Positions 1-11,239 are shown, counted from the stretch's first letter. The stretch is DNA of 64,000 nucleotides from Exophiala sp. HKRS030 (GCA_023897205.1 JAHWDD010000010.1:2170001-2234000), one strand, 5' to 3'. Made by a program: numbers and translations. Notes: generated from the letters alone by a model not told the origin.

Positions 1-239
1 CTGGGCTCATGATGAATGCCGGTGTCTTTCTCATCATAGAGATACGCATCTCGAGATCCACCACAGATCGGCATGACCAACCATTAAACTCAGTTCAGCA
101 TCTCGAGCTGAAACATAGCTTTCAAACCCGGTGGCCTGGTCGAAGGAAGCCGTGATTCCAGGGACAACATCCGCCATGTCAAATGGGGCAATCACATGCA
201 GGTGATCAAAGGTCGCCTTGTGTATATTCGACCAGGTTA
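1..239. other. Intergenic flank, no gene seen
   Basis: This is the 3' flank of the SPC3 gene, which ends at 240 on the minus strand. I see no protein-like frame or RNA signature here. Confidence 0.5.
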
Positions 240-1022
240 CTAGACGTCGACAATAGGACTCGCAGAGCCGGCCTTTGGTGTTTTCGGTCCATCGGTGTCT
301 CGTACAACCTCTGGCTTGGAGCCCTTCAACGGAGGAAACTCGAACACTTTGCTTGTACCCGATTTTCTAGCGTCCCACTTGGCCACTCGATTTCCTAGCA
401 GTCCCTTGTCCCAGATCAATGCTCCTACCCAAGGTTGGACATTCCAACTGACCTGCAACGTAGCATTTCCCCTCTCACTGAGTACTCCACTTGGATCGGT
501 GATTTGATATTTTGGTTTGATGTTCTTGAGGGAGATAACGCCGGGTTTAACGAGATCTTTTGTTTTGGATTTCGCATCAGATACCTTTCTGAGTTTCGAC
601 TTCGACTTCTTCTTGTCCGGGAAATATGTCTGTTTCAGATTCTGTAATGAATAGGGTGTTTGAGGGGCTGGTATAATGGTATCCCATATCACGGCTTCAG
701 ACATAGCACCTTTGCCATTTTTCGAACTGGGATAGTTGGCTGTCACATAGACAAAGACTTGTTTGGTATTCCATGTGAAAAGACTTGATAAGTCGGCGTC
801 GAGATCAAATCTTATCTGAGCATATTCTTCTCGTTTCGGGGAGTAGTAATGTGGTCTTCCCTTGACAACTTGTACGTTCCTGGCGGATATGGAGGCACTA
901 GGAGATGATGTGGGGGTAGGAAGAGGAATGATGGAGAGAATGGCTATGATTGATGCCACAACAAAAGCGCAGCTGGTGAAGTAGCCAAAGGTGATCTGGA
1001 TTCGATTGAGAACGTTGTGCAT
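240..1022 (-). CDS. SPC3: Signal peptidase complex subunit 3 (Spc3/SPC22-23)
   Basis: Single-exon gene for a 260-residue protein. Spc3 is the essential type II membrane subunit of the ER signal peptidase complex, which removes signal peptides from secretory proteins. The start was chosen at 1022 (MHNVLNRIQ) because that is the conserved Spc3 N-terminus; the frame stays open upstream to 1211 but that part looks like leader. One transmembrane segment lies at about residues 12-34. The luminal domain has the family signatures NVQVVKGRPHYYS, FDLDADLSSLF and WNTKQVFVYV, followed by EAVIWDTI and the GNATLQVSWNVQPWVG stretch. The C-terminal 40 residues (KGSKPEVV...SASPIVDV) and a Lys/Ser-rich insert around residues 130-160 make it longer than the usual 180-200 residues. 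No intron is needed. Confidence 0.93.
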   Translation of the reverse strand: MHNVLNRIQITFGYFTSCAFVVASIIAILSIIPLPTPTSSPSASISARNVQVVKGRPHYYSPKREEYAQIRFDLDADLSSLFTWNTKQVFVYVTANYPSSKNGKGAMSEAVIWDTIIPAPQTPYSLQNLKQTYFPDKKKSKSKLRKVSDAKSKTKDLVKPGVISLKNIKPKYQITDPSGVLSERGNATLQVSWNVQPWVGALIWDKGLLGNRVAKWDARKSGTSKVFEFPPLKGSKPEVVRDTDGPKTPKAGSASPIVDV

Positions 1023-1850
1023 TTTGTCGGAGTTCTTCGATGAGAGGTATTGAGGGGAGTGGTAGGGTGAATAGGTAATGCTCAAGAGGACTTCCACAAG
1101 AGCATCTTCAAGTGTTAGACCGCTACAACCAGAACAACACCTCCGAGTTGAGACGAGTTGTACGCAATAGGTGTTCTCGCGAGGCTGGATAGGACAGATG
1201 GTCTTCCCCAACTTTTGATATCATTTCTGAGTCATGAGATTTGCCAAGAACAATTTTCACGAGTCAGTGCTTGATCCCTCACATTTTCAATTTCCTCATT
1301 ATCAATTCCTCTTTCTTTCTCCTCTCTATGGACTTCGGCCTGGCAGCTCACATCCACAGCACAATTCGATTGCTTCAGAGGTGATGGCGTCTAGGAAGGG
1401 GACATTCTGTCTTCATCCACTCAACGCCAATATGGAGTCCTAGAAGGACCACAAAAAACCTGCCGTTAATCGCCCATGCTTTCTCTTTTCTATGATTTGC
1501 ATGGGTTTCATATTCAAGGTTACATCTATCGTCCCAAGGAACGAGGATTATTGAGAAGCTGAAGATACGTAACTTCACTACGATCATTTGGCATACGCCC
1601 TTCTCTTGCTTCATGTACTACGAAAACACACTTACCTTGTCAGAGTTGCATGAAGAGCACAGAGGCATCCCCGATTTTGTAAGGACAGTCATATTTTCAT
1701 ATGGCTACACTAAATATCGGATCCTATACCGTGTGGAAGTTCAACGCCAATCAAAGCCATCAACATCCACGCCCTTTGGCTGATTCTTGAACATCATCAC
1801 CAAATTGAACAGACCAAACCAACATGTCAGCGCTAAAGGTAATGTCATCA
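1023..1850. other. Intergenic: SPC3 upstream region
   Basis: About 830 bp between the SPC3 start and the 3' end of the GNAT gene. It should contain the SPC3 promoter. No convincing coding frame; the short frames here have no family character. Confidence 0.5.
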
Positions 1851-2485
1851 TCATAAGTTCTTGCACATGATCCAATCGGTTTGAATACACCTCCCCATTT
1901 GAAATTCATGCTCACCAACCCTGGAAAACCCCATGGCCTCGTAAACCCGTTGGGCTTGGAAATTGCCCTCCCAGACTCCCAACCACATGATTCTATATCC
2001 CATTCCTTTGGCCATTTGTTCGGTTTGCTTCGTCAAGGCACTCCCAGGCCAATTCCATGGTAATCGGAACGGACATATAATCGTTGAAGCTCAACGATAT
2101 CCTCCAACTCCTCTATGCAAGGTTCGGTAGTACCTTCGGTCAATTGAGCAAAGCCAATCACACTGCCACCTAACCCATCGCATGCGACAATGACATGTCT
2201 TGTTGGACTGGTGATGTCTGCTTCTATCGCAGATATACTGTAGGCCTCGTCCAGATACGAAGCAAGGTCCTTGGTTGGAATCGAAAAGCCAAAAGTGGTT
2301 GCAAAGACAGATGAACCTAGTTCCGCGATTGCTGGAGCATCCGCCGTGGTGGCGGGCCGTAAAGTAAATACAGGTTTCTTGTCGATATCCTTCTTTGGCC
2401 GGACATGAACTGCTGAATGGTGTGATATATGAGTGTTGTACGATAACTCTGGGGGTGGGAGAACAGCTGGTTGAGCCAACATCAT
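1851..2485 (-). CDS. GNAT-family N-acetyltransferase, frame broken at a C run
   Basis: GNAT enzymes move an acetyl group from acetyl-CoA to an amine. The N-terminal part (start 2485, MMLAQPAV) runs to LYVRSDYHGIGLG, and the remainder (LTKQTEQMAKG...VYEAMGFSRVGEHEF) follows in another frame. The break lies inside motif A, the Q/R-x-x-G-x-G/A acetyl-CoA loop (here YHGIGLG-SALTK), at the CCC run 2043-2045; one extra C there gives a continuous 211-residue protein with RLYV (beta4), motif A and the NxxAxxxYexxGF motif B. The substrate cannot be predicted; small-molecule or spermidine-type GNATs have this layout. Because the downstream frame is fully conserved I read this as a sequence error rather than decay. 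Confidence 0.8.
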
Positions 2486-4046
2486 TTTCCACGCTTTACG
2501 ACTTCGTTTGTGAATTGAAGATAGGTATAGCTGGCCAGTGGAATTTTGAATCGAAGGACAAATCCCGCAGGTAGGTAACAGATAAGGATATAGTCATATC
2601 ATGAGAAAAGACTACTGTCGTTGAAAGCACCGTGCTATCACAACAGGATATACTTTATCGCCCAAAACCGTGATTTCGAAATATCACGAGCTCGAGACTC
2701 AAAACCTTCGCACAAGCACGCCCTACTGTTGAGCCAGAGATGACACTATCAAGTAGAGATCCCTGGATGTCATCAAATAATGTACCAGAAGATGTACGAA
2801 GCCCTTTGGGCACCGCGGATAGGCGGGGATCTACGATCTGCTAGTTAGTTACCTTAGTTAGAGCCCACAGTAGCAGCTGTACAGCAAGGCCCATTCTAAT
2901 TTCTAACACAAACAACCTGAACTCCTCCCAGAGCGCCACAATCCGCCCTACGAACGGCCAGCCAAAAAGGAAAACTCAAATCACCCGTCGTTCTCGTCCG
3001 GCATTGTGGCATTGCCAGCTTTACCCCAGACTTTGTTTGCGGTCGAAAAAAAAATCCACACCGGCGCGGCACACCACACGCCCTGTCACATCTCCGAATC
3101 GCGCACGATAAGGGGCAAGAAGGAAGAATCCACAGTACGACGACATGTCGTTGGGGTTGGCAGTTCTGTGTCTTTTTGCCTCGATTCGGTAATATTGTTC
3201 ACCCTACAGTACATACATTCGACCTCCACTCTCGAGCTCTTGGGAGCTGTCGCGACGCCCGTGATGATGATCGTGATCGTCGACATAGTCATCGGCGTCG
3301 TCGGTCCTTTGTTTTGAGGTGGTCGGGAAGTTGATACCGAAGCAGAGTAATCCTACGTTTTTGCTTTTGCAGTGTCAAAATGGACTTTTGTGATAGATGA
3401 TTGACTTACCTAATCTACCACTAAGGAACGACATTTGTGCTCGGGGTTCCTCTGTAGTTAGACACGGACCGGGTGCCTCCGGGGTTACATGGTTAGGCAC
3501 CTTTGCAGGTCGAGCTTCAGCGCGAGGGCTGTTGTGTAGCATTACCTTGATCATTAACTTGGGGCACCGTTTATATCCGTCCTGAGCCGCGGGTTACTCC
3601 GGGTCTGGTTTGATTTGACACTCGAGTCAAATTCTGTTCGGCCGGTGCGGCCGGTGTGGCCGGTGTGGATTAGGTCAATATCGGAAAAGCTTCTATCTAC
3701 TCAAGTCTAACGGTTTGAGGCGGAGAAGGCTGAAGGTTATATGGCTAGCAAAGGTGAGTGTATGTATCTGTCTGTGCTGTGCTGTGCTGGAATTACGGCG
3801 TCAGATCAAACGAGAGGTGGAAAGAAAGTCCAAGTTGAAGGACTTTCTTATGGTGCAGATGGTCTTTTCCCGGCTTGCTTGAGGCATGGAGTTAACATAT
3901 GATGTGAATTGTGGACGATGAAGGACAAGGAGGGTATATCATGTTTATAATGATATTGATGATCTCGAGTCGCTGGCTAACTTTACGTGTGTATCTCAGA
4001 CTCCATGCCTGGATTGGATCAACTATGTATACAATGACGACCTTAC
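2486..4046. other. Intergenic, about 1.5 kb without a convincing gene
   Basis: Contains a few short frames without family character (for example 3006-3317 on the plus strand, which starts with a non-ATG codon) and a short G+C-rich tandem repeat near 3641. It should include the GNAT promoter at its left end. No RNA gene recognised. Confidence 0.45.
3641..3667. repeat. Tandem 9-bp repeat, three units
   Basis: Three head-to-tail copies of gccggtgYg stand in an otherwise AT-richer intergenic stretch. Purely a sequence observation; no function is proposed. Confidence 0.7.
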
Positions 4047-5387
4047 TCAAACAAGCCAGTCTGATTTCCTTTCCCAAAAGTACTCATGAAGCTCTTTCGC
4101 TTTTTGGAGAGCTGCTCTTTTCCCCGCCCACTCCTCCTCAGATGTACCCTCGCAGCATTCCAGATCCATCATGGCACCGATGAGTATACCCCTAACCTCT
4201 CCAGCCACTTCTGTGTGCTCCTTCTCTGTCAATCTGGAGTTCGATGTGTCGGAAACTAGATCAACCTGAATGGTGCGGCACCGGTAATACTCGTTACCTA
4301 CGAGGACTGTAGACGCGGTGTCCTCAACAATGGAAATAGCGCGAAATGGTAGAGTTCGTCTCTCAGACTCACGCAGCATCATCATGGCCACGCGAATGAT
4401 CAATTCTTTCTTGTTGTACATCTTTTGTATATCAATGTCCGCTTTATGTTCGTTCACGTAGTGTTGCATCTTAGCCACGTTCTGATCGTATGGTCGATAA
4501 ACCTCTCTTCGAATACTGATCGTGTGTAGTTGTGGCAGAGTGTGACTGAAGATAGTCCTTAATGATTTGAAGACCCCGTTGACTGTTTCGTTGCATAATG
4601 TAAGTCCATTGCCGGACTTTTCAAATCGCAGTGCTCGTATTAGATGTGATTTCGTATGATCCAATCCGGTGGCGTCCGGTGGTGCTGGGAATAAAGTTGC
4701 TGGATCAGCCGAGACGAAGATGTTTTCACCATAGAGAATTTTGTTGGCTTCTTTGGTGATTGTCGGATTAATGTATAGAACGTCCGAGTTAACGAGTGAT
4801 TCGTATTCCGGACTTGGTATTTGGATGATGCATGGTTCTGGTGCAAGAGTCTGACGGTAAATGGAAATGCGGCGATCAATATCAAGGCTCGAAATTGAAA
4901 TCTCATTGATTCCGTCGAAATATGTCAGGTTCTCAGACAAAGAGGTAGGAACCTTTTTGGTTGCCACTTCAATTGTAGCTTGACATGTCGCTTTTTGGGC
5001 TTCGGTGTTGTCACGAATCACTTCGATCGTATTGAGAACATCACCCACCGTTCGTCGAAGGTTGCTTGTTGGCCTCGCTTTGGCTGGTCGTTCGGTTGAT
5101 TCATCTCGCTTCCGCTTGACACCTGATGAAGGAGAGGGTTTTTTGCGTCTGCAACTCGGTCCTGCGTTCTCTTCGTTCTCGATGTTTTCAGTTTCTTCAC
5201 TGCCATCGAACTCTGTCTCCAATGGTTCGGCATAGTTGGGTCTGCTATTGCCGCTTATACCTCGTAAAGGTTGTCCAGTTGAACGTCGACTGCTGGTAGG
5301 AACGTCGTGGAGGCTTAGGTGGTCATAAAGTCTATATGCTTCTCTGCTATATCTCCTGATCATGTTGCTTTGTATAGTGGCTGACAT
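4047..5387 (-). CDS. 2EXR/F-box-like hypothetical nuclear protein
   Basis: Single-exon 446-residue protein starting MSATIQSNMIRR. The first 130 residues are polar and acidic with a basic cluster (SGVKRKRDES, about residues 88-97) that could be a nuclear localisation signal. The C-terminal two-thirds resembles the abundant fungal 2EXR-type proteins: a segment INPTITKEANKILYGENIF (about residues 207-225) matches the 'results in new-bound A..LLYGxNxF' pattern of that family, followed by LIRALRFE and the predicted beta/alpha region. These proteins are numerous in Pezizomycotina and have no assigned biochemical role. Family placement is from pattern memory; the true function is unknown. Confidence 0.7.
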   Translation of the reverse strand: MSATIQSNMIRRYSREAYRLYDHLSLHDVPTSSRRSTGQPLRGISGNSRPNYAEPLETEFDGSEETENIENEENAGPSCRRKKPSPSSGVKRKRDESTERPAKARPTSNLRRTVGDVLNTIEVIRDNTEAQKATCQATIEVATKKVPTSLSENLTYFDGINEISISSLDIDRRISIYRQTLAPEPCIIQIPSPEYESLVNSDVLYINPTITKEANKILYGENIFVSADPATLFPAPPDATGLDHTKSHLIRALRFEKSGNGLTLCNETVNGVFKSLRTIFSHTLPQLHTISIRREVYRPYDQNVAKMQHYVNEHKADIDIQKMYNKKELIIRVAMMMLRESERRTLPFRAISIVEDTASTVLVGNEYYRCRTIQVDLVSDTSNSRLTEKEHTEVAGEVRGILIGAMMDLECCEGTSEEEWAGKRAALQKAKELHEYFWERKSDWLV

Positions 5388-6549
5388 TTGTGATATAAAG
5401 TCACGAGGGGGATCCGAGAAGCCTTCGCTGCTGTGGTTTTACCGATGGATATATGTCGAGTAGTTTTGTTAGTACCGATATATAGATACATACCTTTCTC
5501 AAAGTGAGCAGATATATGGAGAATCCATAGAATTTCGTACGTGTTGTGCTGAAAGTGAGCGAGGCCATTCTTGAGGACCTACCGATTATAATGCTAAACT
5601 GCTTAGTTGCGCACCGAACTTGCCAACTCTGGTTGAACCCACAAAGATTTTGAAAGTCCGGCAGAAAAGCCGATTGCTGATTCGTCAACCAGACCTTGCT
5701 ATATCAACAACAGTGGTAGAACAGAACTTTTCTCAAACTAGTGAGGACTTCGATATTATGGGATGTGTGCTCAGGCGGTCTTGTGGCTCCATGACAGTAA
5801 CCGTTTGTTCCAACTGCACAATCCGTGTCCATGGTTCCACTTGCTGACCTACATATTCGGAGGACAAATGCAGCAGACTTCCATCTATGACTTTGCCAGT
5901 ACAGAGGTGACCTGACCGAGCTCTGGGCAGTCGTCCAAGTGCATTTTTTGAGAAGACTTCTTGCACCACAGAGAGCAATTTCATAGCTTGTCCGTAGGCA
6001 ACTGCACGTAATGGAGGATCACCTCAGTTGTGGATGGGATCTTCGCACGTGGTTCATGTACAAGCGCATAAAATCTTGTGGGCAATGCCGTTTCGAGGTG
6101 GTCTGAGTCTGTTAATGTCTGAAGGAGGAGACCTTCATCAGTGGTCAAGCCTGGGTCTGATGATTTGCCATGATCGGCGGACATCATGTCCACAGCGGGA
6201 GACTGAGGTGGTCATTCACAGCGAAAGACCGTTTAGGAACGTTCAGTCGGGTCTTCGGATCCACGAATGATTGAAATTTCGGCGATGATCAGACCTTCAT
6301 GACCTGTAAAGGCACCGACGAGAGTTGTAGCTTCATGAAAATCAAAGACGTTTCGACTAGTGGTTATTCTGGGTCGGTAGTGGTTGATTTGGAACGGGCC
6401 AATCATGATGATCGTGAAGGTAATTTGGTCACGTGGACAGGGCCAAGCGATTTCAGCCGAGATGCATCGGAACGAAGACATCATGAAGCTCCCACTTCAA
6501 TCATTGTCACAACAAAGTAGATTGTCTGTCTACAGCCTCAACATCTGCA
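5388..6549 (-). pseudogene. Probable decayed gene, unidentified
   Basis: Minus-strand frames at 6484-6233, 6193-5981 and 5984-5733 follow one another and look protein-like (TLVGAFTGHEGLIIAEISI; LPTRFYALVHEPRAKIPS; LLSVVQEVFSKNALGRLP). The first two share one frame but are separated by stops near 6237 and 6213; the third is shifted by one base with an ATGA overlap at 5981-5984. Unlike the other broken genes in the window, these breaks are not explained by a missing G/C in a homopolymer, so genuine decay is more likely. I do not recognise the family. The 3' part also contains the upstream region of sdhC. Confidence 0.35.
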
Positions 6550-7318
6550 ATGTCGGTCAATATGGTCCCGCGGAGGGCACTACAGACTACCACTCGGCGT
6601 TGTAAGATTCTCCTACCATCTACTCGAAAACCATACTAACTGTTGAATGGTAGTGGCCATAGCCAATCCCTCGGCCTTTAGCAGAACTCCTCTGTCGAGA
6701 TTCCCAGCTCCTGCAGCCATCGCATTGGGAAGAAACGTACAATACAGGTCAGCAGCATCTCTTTCCGAATAGCTTAATGGTTGGCTTTGTCAAGAGAACA
6801 TTTCGGGGATCTGGACATGGGTTGGAGGACGAACAGTTCATTCGAGAATCATATCAACTAACCTGTGATATGGAACCAGGCCGGCTTCATCATCGACTGT
6901 TTCGCAAGCTCAAGGTCAAGAAATCCTCGCCGCACAACGCCTTCAACGACCTGTCTCTCCTCATCTCTCCATCTACAGACCACAAGTCACCTGGTATCTT
7001 TCGGCTCTCAATCGAATCACAGGTGTTACAGTGTCCGGCGCAGTCTATGCTTTTGGAGCTGCGTATCTGGTCGCTCCCCTGTTCGGATGGCATCTTGAAT
7101 CAGCCACTCTTGCGGCGAGCTTTGCCAGTCTTCCGGTCATCGCCAAGGTCGGCCTGAAAGCTTTCTTCGCCTTTCCCTTTGCCTTCCACAGCTGGAATGG
7201 ATTGAGACATTTAGTATGGGATACTGGTTCAGCGATCACCAACCAGCAGGTCATTACGACTGGATGGACCGTTGTCGGATTGAGCACAGTCAGCGCTTTG
7301 GCATTGACATTCTTGTAA
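6550..7318 (+). CDS. sdhC: Succinate dehydrogenase cytochrome b subunit (SdhC/Sdh3)
   Basis: Membrane anchor subunit of mitochondrial complex II; binds heme b and forms part of the ubiquinone pocket targeted by SDHI fungicides. Three exons, 6550-6601, 6654-6747 and 6880-7318, give 194 residues. Intron 1 has GTAAGA, an actaac branch and TAG; intron 2 ends with ctaac...CCAG and starts with a weaker GTCAGC donor, so that donor is the least certain point. An Arg/Ser/Ala-rich N-terminus fits a mitochondrial presequence. Family signatures are QRLQRPVSPHLSIYRPQVTW, SALNRITG (quinone site), and HSWNGLRHLVWD, with the heme-ligand histidine region and three transmembrane helices through to the ALALTFL end. 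Confidence 0.9.
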
Positions 7319-8145
7319 TGACTACAAGCTCATTGAAGATTGTGTATATAAGATATTGAACAAGGAACGAATACAATATGCATGAAACAAAGGCGTTCCT
7401 CGGTCCTAGATGTCCGCCATGGACCCAGAGAAATGTAATGTGAAGAAAACGCCAACGATCCTAGACTGTATCGAAGGCTTCCCTGCGTTCGGCGCCCATG
7501 TGGTCATTTACATGACATGTCAGATGAGATGACGGGATGGAGCCTGCATGCCCCATAGATGCTGCCGTGAGCGTCTTCCATTGTCACAATGATAGTGGCA
7601 CTTTGAAATCAAACTAGACCCCAATCACGTTTACAACGTACACCTCAGCCCGACCAGAAATGAGTAGATCTAATCGACTCAGCAAGCACCACCTTCTTAA
7701 TGAGTGCCAGCCCCACTCCTCTTACGTTCTCCTAACCTTTTCGACAACAATTGTTCCCCGAAGCTCGATGCTGATGGTAATACAAAACAACGAGTTGATC
7801 CCGAAAGAGCGGCCCGAAGTACATGCCAGAACAGAATCTCGGGACGTGAAGTTAAAATCACAATTACCAGCAAGAGTCTAAGAAGAAGTCCTCTACCCGA
7901 TGGCGGATCTGGACTGCACAAATGATGCGGGGCAAGAGATACGAGGCTTTTCAAAGAACCCCGGTCCTGGAGGCTGGACATTGAAGGCTGGATATCTATT
8001 TAAATATATTCAGCCTTTGCAAGTTCATTTCTTGTTGATTGACGGCTTGAACATCCAAGACTGATCATAACTGAAGCACAAATCACAGCACTGAGTGAGC
8101 GGGACATCTACCACATCTACAAAGTACCTTCATAATTTTGTTTCT
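7319..8145. other. Intergenic, no gene seen
   Basis: About 830 bp after sdhC. The short opposing frames at 7660-7981 have no family character. Right end holds the upstream region of the hydrolase at 8146. Confidence 0.45.
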
Positions 8146-8886
8146 ATGTCGTCAAAACCAGCAATCGTGTTTGTCCCTGGGGCATGGCATGGCCCAGCGG
8201 CGTTCGAGCCGGTCATGCAACGCCTAGAGTCTGCAGGCTATGAGACCAAAGGAGTCAATCTGGCATCTGTGGGTGCACCAGAACCGCTCAAAGACTTCCA
8301 ACCTGATGTGGAAGCAATTCAATTAGCCGTCAAGCCTTATATCGATCAAGGCAAGGATGTGCTTCTCGTGGTTCATTCCTACGGAGGAGTCATTGGCAGC
8401 GAAGCAGTAAAGGGACTCGACAAGGCATCTCGCGAGAAAGACGGGAAGAAAGGAGGCATCTCGCATCTGTACTTTTGTTGTGCCTTTGCCCTTCCAGAAG
8501 GATTGTCCCTCATGGACGGTCTGCAAGGCAAGCCTCTACCCTGGTTCGACGTCTCTGAGGATGGCAAGACCGTCAATCCCATGACTCCCATCGATGTGTT
8601 CTACAACGACGTTAAGGATCCCGAGAAGTGGGTGCAACAGCTCAAGCCTCATAGCTATCAAACGTTTGCGTCCAAGGTCACCTACCCTGGTTGGAAATAC
8701 GTGCCTAGCACTTATCTGTATTGTGAGAAGGATATGGCAATCCCGATTCATGCACAGAAGGGCATGGTGGAGAATTCTGGAGTGGAATTTCGGACCGAGT
8801 CTGTTGATGCCAGTCATAGTCCATTCTTGAGTATTCCTGATGAGATGGCCAATTCCATTCGTCGAGCTGCTGGAGAGTCAGTCTGA
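8146..8886 (+). CDS. Alpha/beta hydrolase (AB_hydrolase_6, salicylate-esterase/EstC-like)
   Basis: Single-exon 246-residue enzyme. The start at 8146 (MSSKPAIVFVPGAWHGP) is the first ATG of the frame and places the N-terminus where this family begins; the frame upstream has no ATG. Oxyanion-hole segment VPGAWHGPAAF (about residues 9-19), nucleophile elbow HSYGG (about 83-87, Ser nucleophile), acid in LYCEKDMAIP (about 205) and catalytic His in DASHSPFLSIP (about 228) are all present and in order. The family includes esterases and lactonases of small aromatic or fatty substrates; the substrate here is unknown. Probably cytosolic, as no signal peptide is seen. Confidence 0.85.
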   Translation: MSSKPAIVFVPGAWHGPAAFEPVMQRLESAGYETKGVNLASVGAPEPLKDFQPDVEAIQLAVKPYIDQGKDVLLVVHSYGGVIGSEAVKGLDKASREKDGKKGGISHLYFCCAFALPEGLSLMDGLQGKPLPWFDVSEDGKTVNPMTPIDVFYNDVKDPEKWVQQLKPHSYQTFASKVTYPGWKYVPSTYLYCEKDMAIPIHAQKGMVENSGVEFRTESVDASHSPFLSIPDEMANSIRRAAGESV

Positions 8887-9627
8887 GGCTTGAAGTCAGA
8901 GTTTGGAATCTTGTAAGAGGCAGATATAAGAGAGATCAAGATGATACTTGTGTGGATCGAATCAATGGCAATCCCCAGGTCTGTAAGAAGCACGTTATAG
9001 GGGCGTTTTAGGCAAAGATATCCGCAATTCAGGGACCGAGGGAACCCTGTTTTAACTGGCGATTCGTTATTCCGGGGCCAAGGGGGCCTCATCAAGCCCG
9101 TTAGGCTCATCAGGCTCCTTAGGCTCGTCAGGCTAAAGGGTTTAAGCGGGCTGGTGGGGTTCTAGTTGGCTAGTCAATGCTAGTTGAGCTGCAGGTCCGG
9201 TTTGTTCCAATGAAATCGGTTAGTTGACCAACTAGTTAACTTAATATCGACTCTGTACATTGCTAGTGACTGCTCTTACATGCTGCAGGGAAGGCACGAA
9301 GGATAACGACACCGTGAGGGGCAAAGCGAACGCCTCCGACTCGCGGAAGTTGCTGCTTGGAGTTGCTGCTTGGGATTCCTTCTCCGATTTTTCCTCCCAT
9401 GACGAGAAAAAAGTCACTTTGTCATTTGCGTATCCCGCAGTTTGGTTTGCCAAAGATCACCAACAATCCAATAAAGCTTCGACCTACTCATACGAAAGCA
9501 TTGACTTTCCTCTTATAAAGAGCAATGTCCCGGTAACATCTAGACATTTGGCTAACCCAGACATCTTCTCAAATTCTTGCAACCATCAGCAATGCTATTC
9601 TAGACAATCTCATCCTCATTGCCCTCC
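8887..9627. other. Intergenic with a 9-bp tandem repeat
   Basis: About 740 bp between the hydrolase and GTP cyclohydrolase. Apart from the tandem repeat at 9101-9136 and several ctagt/actag palindromic words near 9160-9240, no gene is seen. The right half is the GTP cyclohydrolase promoter and leader. Confidence 0.45.
9101..9136. repeat. Tandem 9-bp repeat, four units
   Basis: Four consecutive units of tYaggctcN. Same unit length as the repeat at 3641 but a different sequence. Function unknown. Confidence 0.75.
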
Positions 9628-10662
9628 ATGAGTCAAAATCAACCCAAGATACCCTCACCCGAAAATCACATCTCACCTCCCAGTCCACTTCATCCTAAAC
9701 CCCGGTCCGCAATTCCTTCATATCTTCTCAACGGTGGTTCTCCTCTCCGGAATCCCACAAAATCAAGAGCCGAAGAACGAGAGTCTCTGGCCTCTTCCAT
9801 TCAGAGTACTTACGGTAGGAGAAGAACAATAGATCTTGGTGATCCACAATCAAACCCACATACCATGTCTGGGGTATCTTGGACTGGCCTGGCTGATACG
9901 GAATCTTCTGCTGAGACCAAGAAATCCCATCTTCACGAACCTGCTAGAGACGCTCGAGATGAAGCACCAATAACACCACCTGCCACAGCCTCTCGCCCTG
10001 CAAGTCCATATACCATGAACCCACCAATCGACTTTGACGGTCTAAGTTGGCCTTGCATCGGTACCAGAGAGAGACTGGAGCAAACCCCAGAAGAAGCTCA
10101 GGCTAGGTTGGACAAACTCGCAGGTGCAGTCAGAACAATTTTTGAATGCATTGGAGAAGACCCTGATCGCGAGGGTATACGTGATACTCCTGATCGTTAT
10201 GCAAAAGCTTTGATGTATTTCACGAAAGGTTATGAAGAGAATGTAAGAGATTTGGTCAACGGAGCTGTATTTCATGAAGACCACGACGAATTGGTCATTG
10301 TCAAAGATATTGAAGTCTTCAGTCTTTGTGAGCATCACATGGTCCCTTTTATCGGAAAAATGCACATTGGATATATTCCCAACAGAAGGGTTCTTGGATT
10401 GAGCAAACTGGCTAGGTTGGCCGAAATGTTCTCCAGACGACTTCAAGTTCAAGAGCGGTTGACCAAGCAAGTTGCCCTTGCAATTGCTGAAGTCCTCAAA
10501 CCTCAAGGTGTCGCTGTTGTTATGGAATCATCTCATTTATGCATGGTCATGCGAGGAGTACAAAAAACCGCCAGCAGTACTACAACCAGTTGCATGCTGG
10601 GTGCAATGAGGAGTAGTGCAAAGACTAGAGAGGAGTTCTTGAGTTTATTGAATCGGAAGTGA
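9628..10662 (+). CDS. FOL2: GTP cyclohydrolase I
   Basis: Converts GTP to 7,8-dihydroneopterin triphosphate, the first step of folate (and tetrahydrobiopterin) synthesis; acts as a cytosolic homodecamer. Single exon, 344 residues, first ATG at 9628 ([11 protein letters not shown]). Residues 1-130 are a Pro/Ser-rich, probably disordered extension typical of fungal enzymes. The catalytic domain follows: [19 protein letters not shown], the zinc and active-site segment [13 protein letters not shown] (Cys and two His), [18 protein letters not shown], and [13 protein letters not shown] with the second zinc Cys, ending [10 protein letters not shown]. All core residues are intact and no intron is needed. 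Confidence 0.95.
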   Translation: MSQNQPKIPSPENHISPPSPLHPKPRSAIPSYLLNGGSPLRNPTKSRAEERESLASSIQSTYGRRRTIDLGDPQSNPHTMSGVSWTGLADTESSAETKKSHLHEPARDARDEAPITPPATASRPASPYTMNPPIDFDGLSWPCIGTRERLEQTPEEAQARLDKLAGAVRTIFECIGEDPDREGIRDTPDRYAKALMYFTKGYEENVRDLVNGAVFHEDHDELVIVKDIEVFSLCEHHMVPFIGKMHIGYIPNRRVLGLSKLARLAEMFSRRLQVQERLTKQVALAIAEVLKPQGVAVVMESSHLCMVMRGVQKTASSTTTSCMLGAMRSSAKTREEFLSLLNRK

Positions 10663-11239
10663 GAGTCACGAGATCATGCTTGTCCTCTTCAACTTGATGG
10701 ACAGGCTTTTATTCAATCTCAACATCAGATCTCGGGTTCTCCTCAACCGCAACCCGATGATCAAAGACAGAGGACGGTATACGAAACGGGTCAAACTCAA
10801 CTCCTGTGAACACCTGGACCATGTCATCCTTGAATGCAATTTTGCCCTTTTGGGAATGGAATCAATCATTCAAATCGCATCGCCACCAACAAGGAAAACC
10901 GTGGTCACTTAACGTCGTTAATCTCGGTGCGGCGAGCTGATCATTGATATACAGTGATTCATATGACATCTGAAGAAGTCGGAACCTCGGACGCTACTCT
11001 GCGGCGGTATGATATCTTCTGCTACAGCATGTACATAGCCACGGCGTCAGGAGCATCAAGTGATAATCCACATGTGGATTCATGGACCAGATTTTGACTG
11101 GAACCGGCATTGGGTATTCGCCGGGCCACGATATGTATGTAATTGGCTATGTTCGTTGTATTTCTGGCGGCTTTGTCATTTCCAGAGCATTTCATATAGG
11201 TCAACTCCTGCATTTTGTCCAAAGCCCATCATTTGATTT
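10663..11239. other. Intergenic, no gene seen
   Basis: 3' flank of GTP cyclohydrolase followed by sequence with only short, non-family frames. If the transporter stub downstream was once complete, its 5' part is not recognisable here. Confidence 0.4.

Noticed and set aside
2031..2060. Programmed ribosomal frameshift in the GNAT gene
   Set aside because: No slippery heptamer is present at the break and the same type of one-base loss occurs at unrelated genes, so a sequence error explains it better.
3006..3317. 103-codon plus-strand frame
   Set aside because: Starts with a non-ATG codon, has no family features and lies in a region with tandem repeats.
10666..10912. Overlapping frames directly after GTP cyclohydrolase I
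   Set aside because: Complementary shadow frames with no family features; the sequence is 3' flank.
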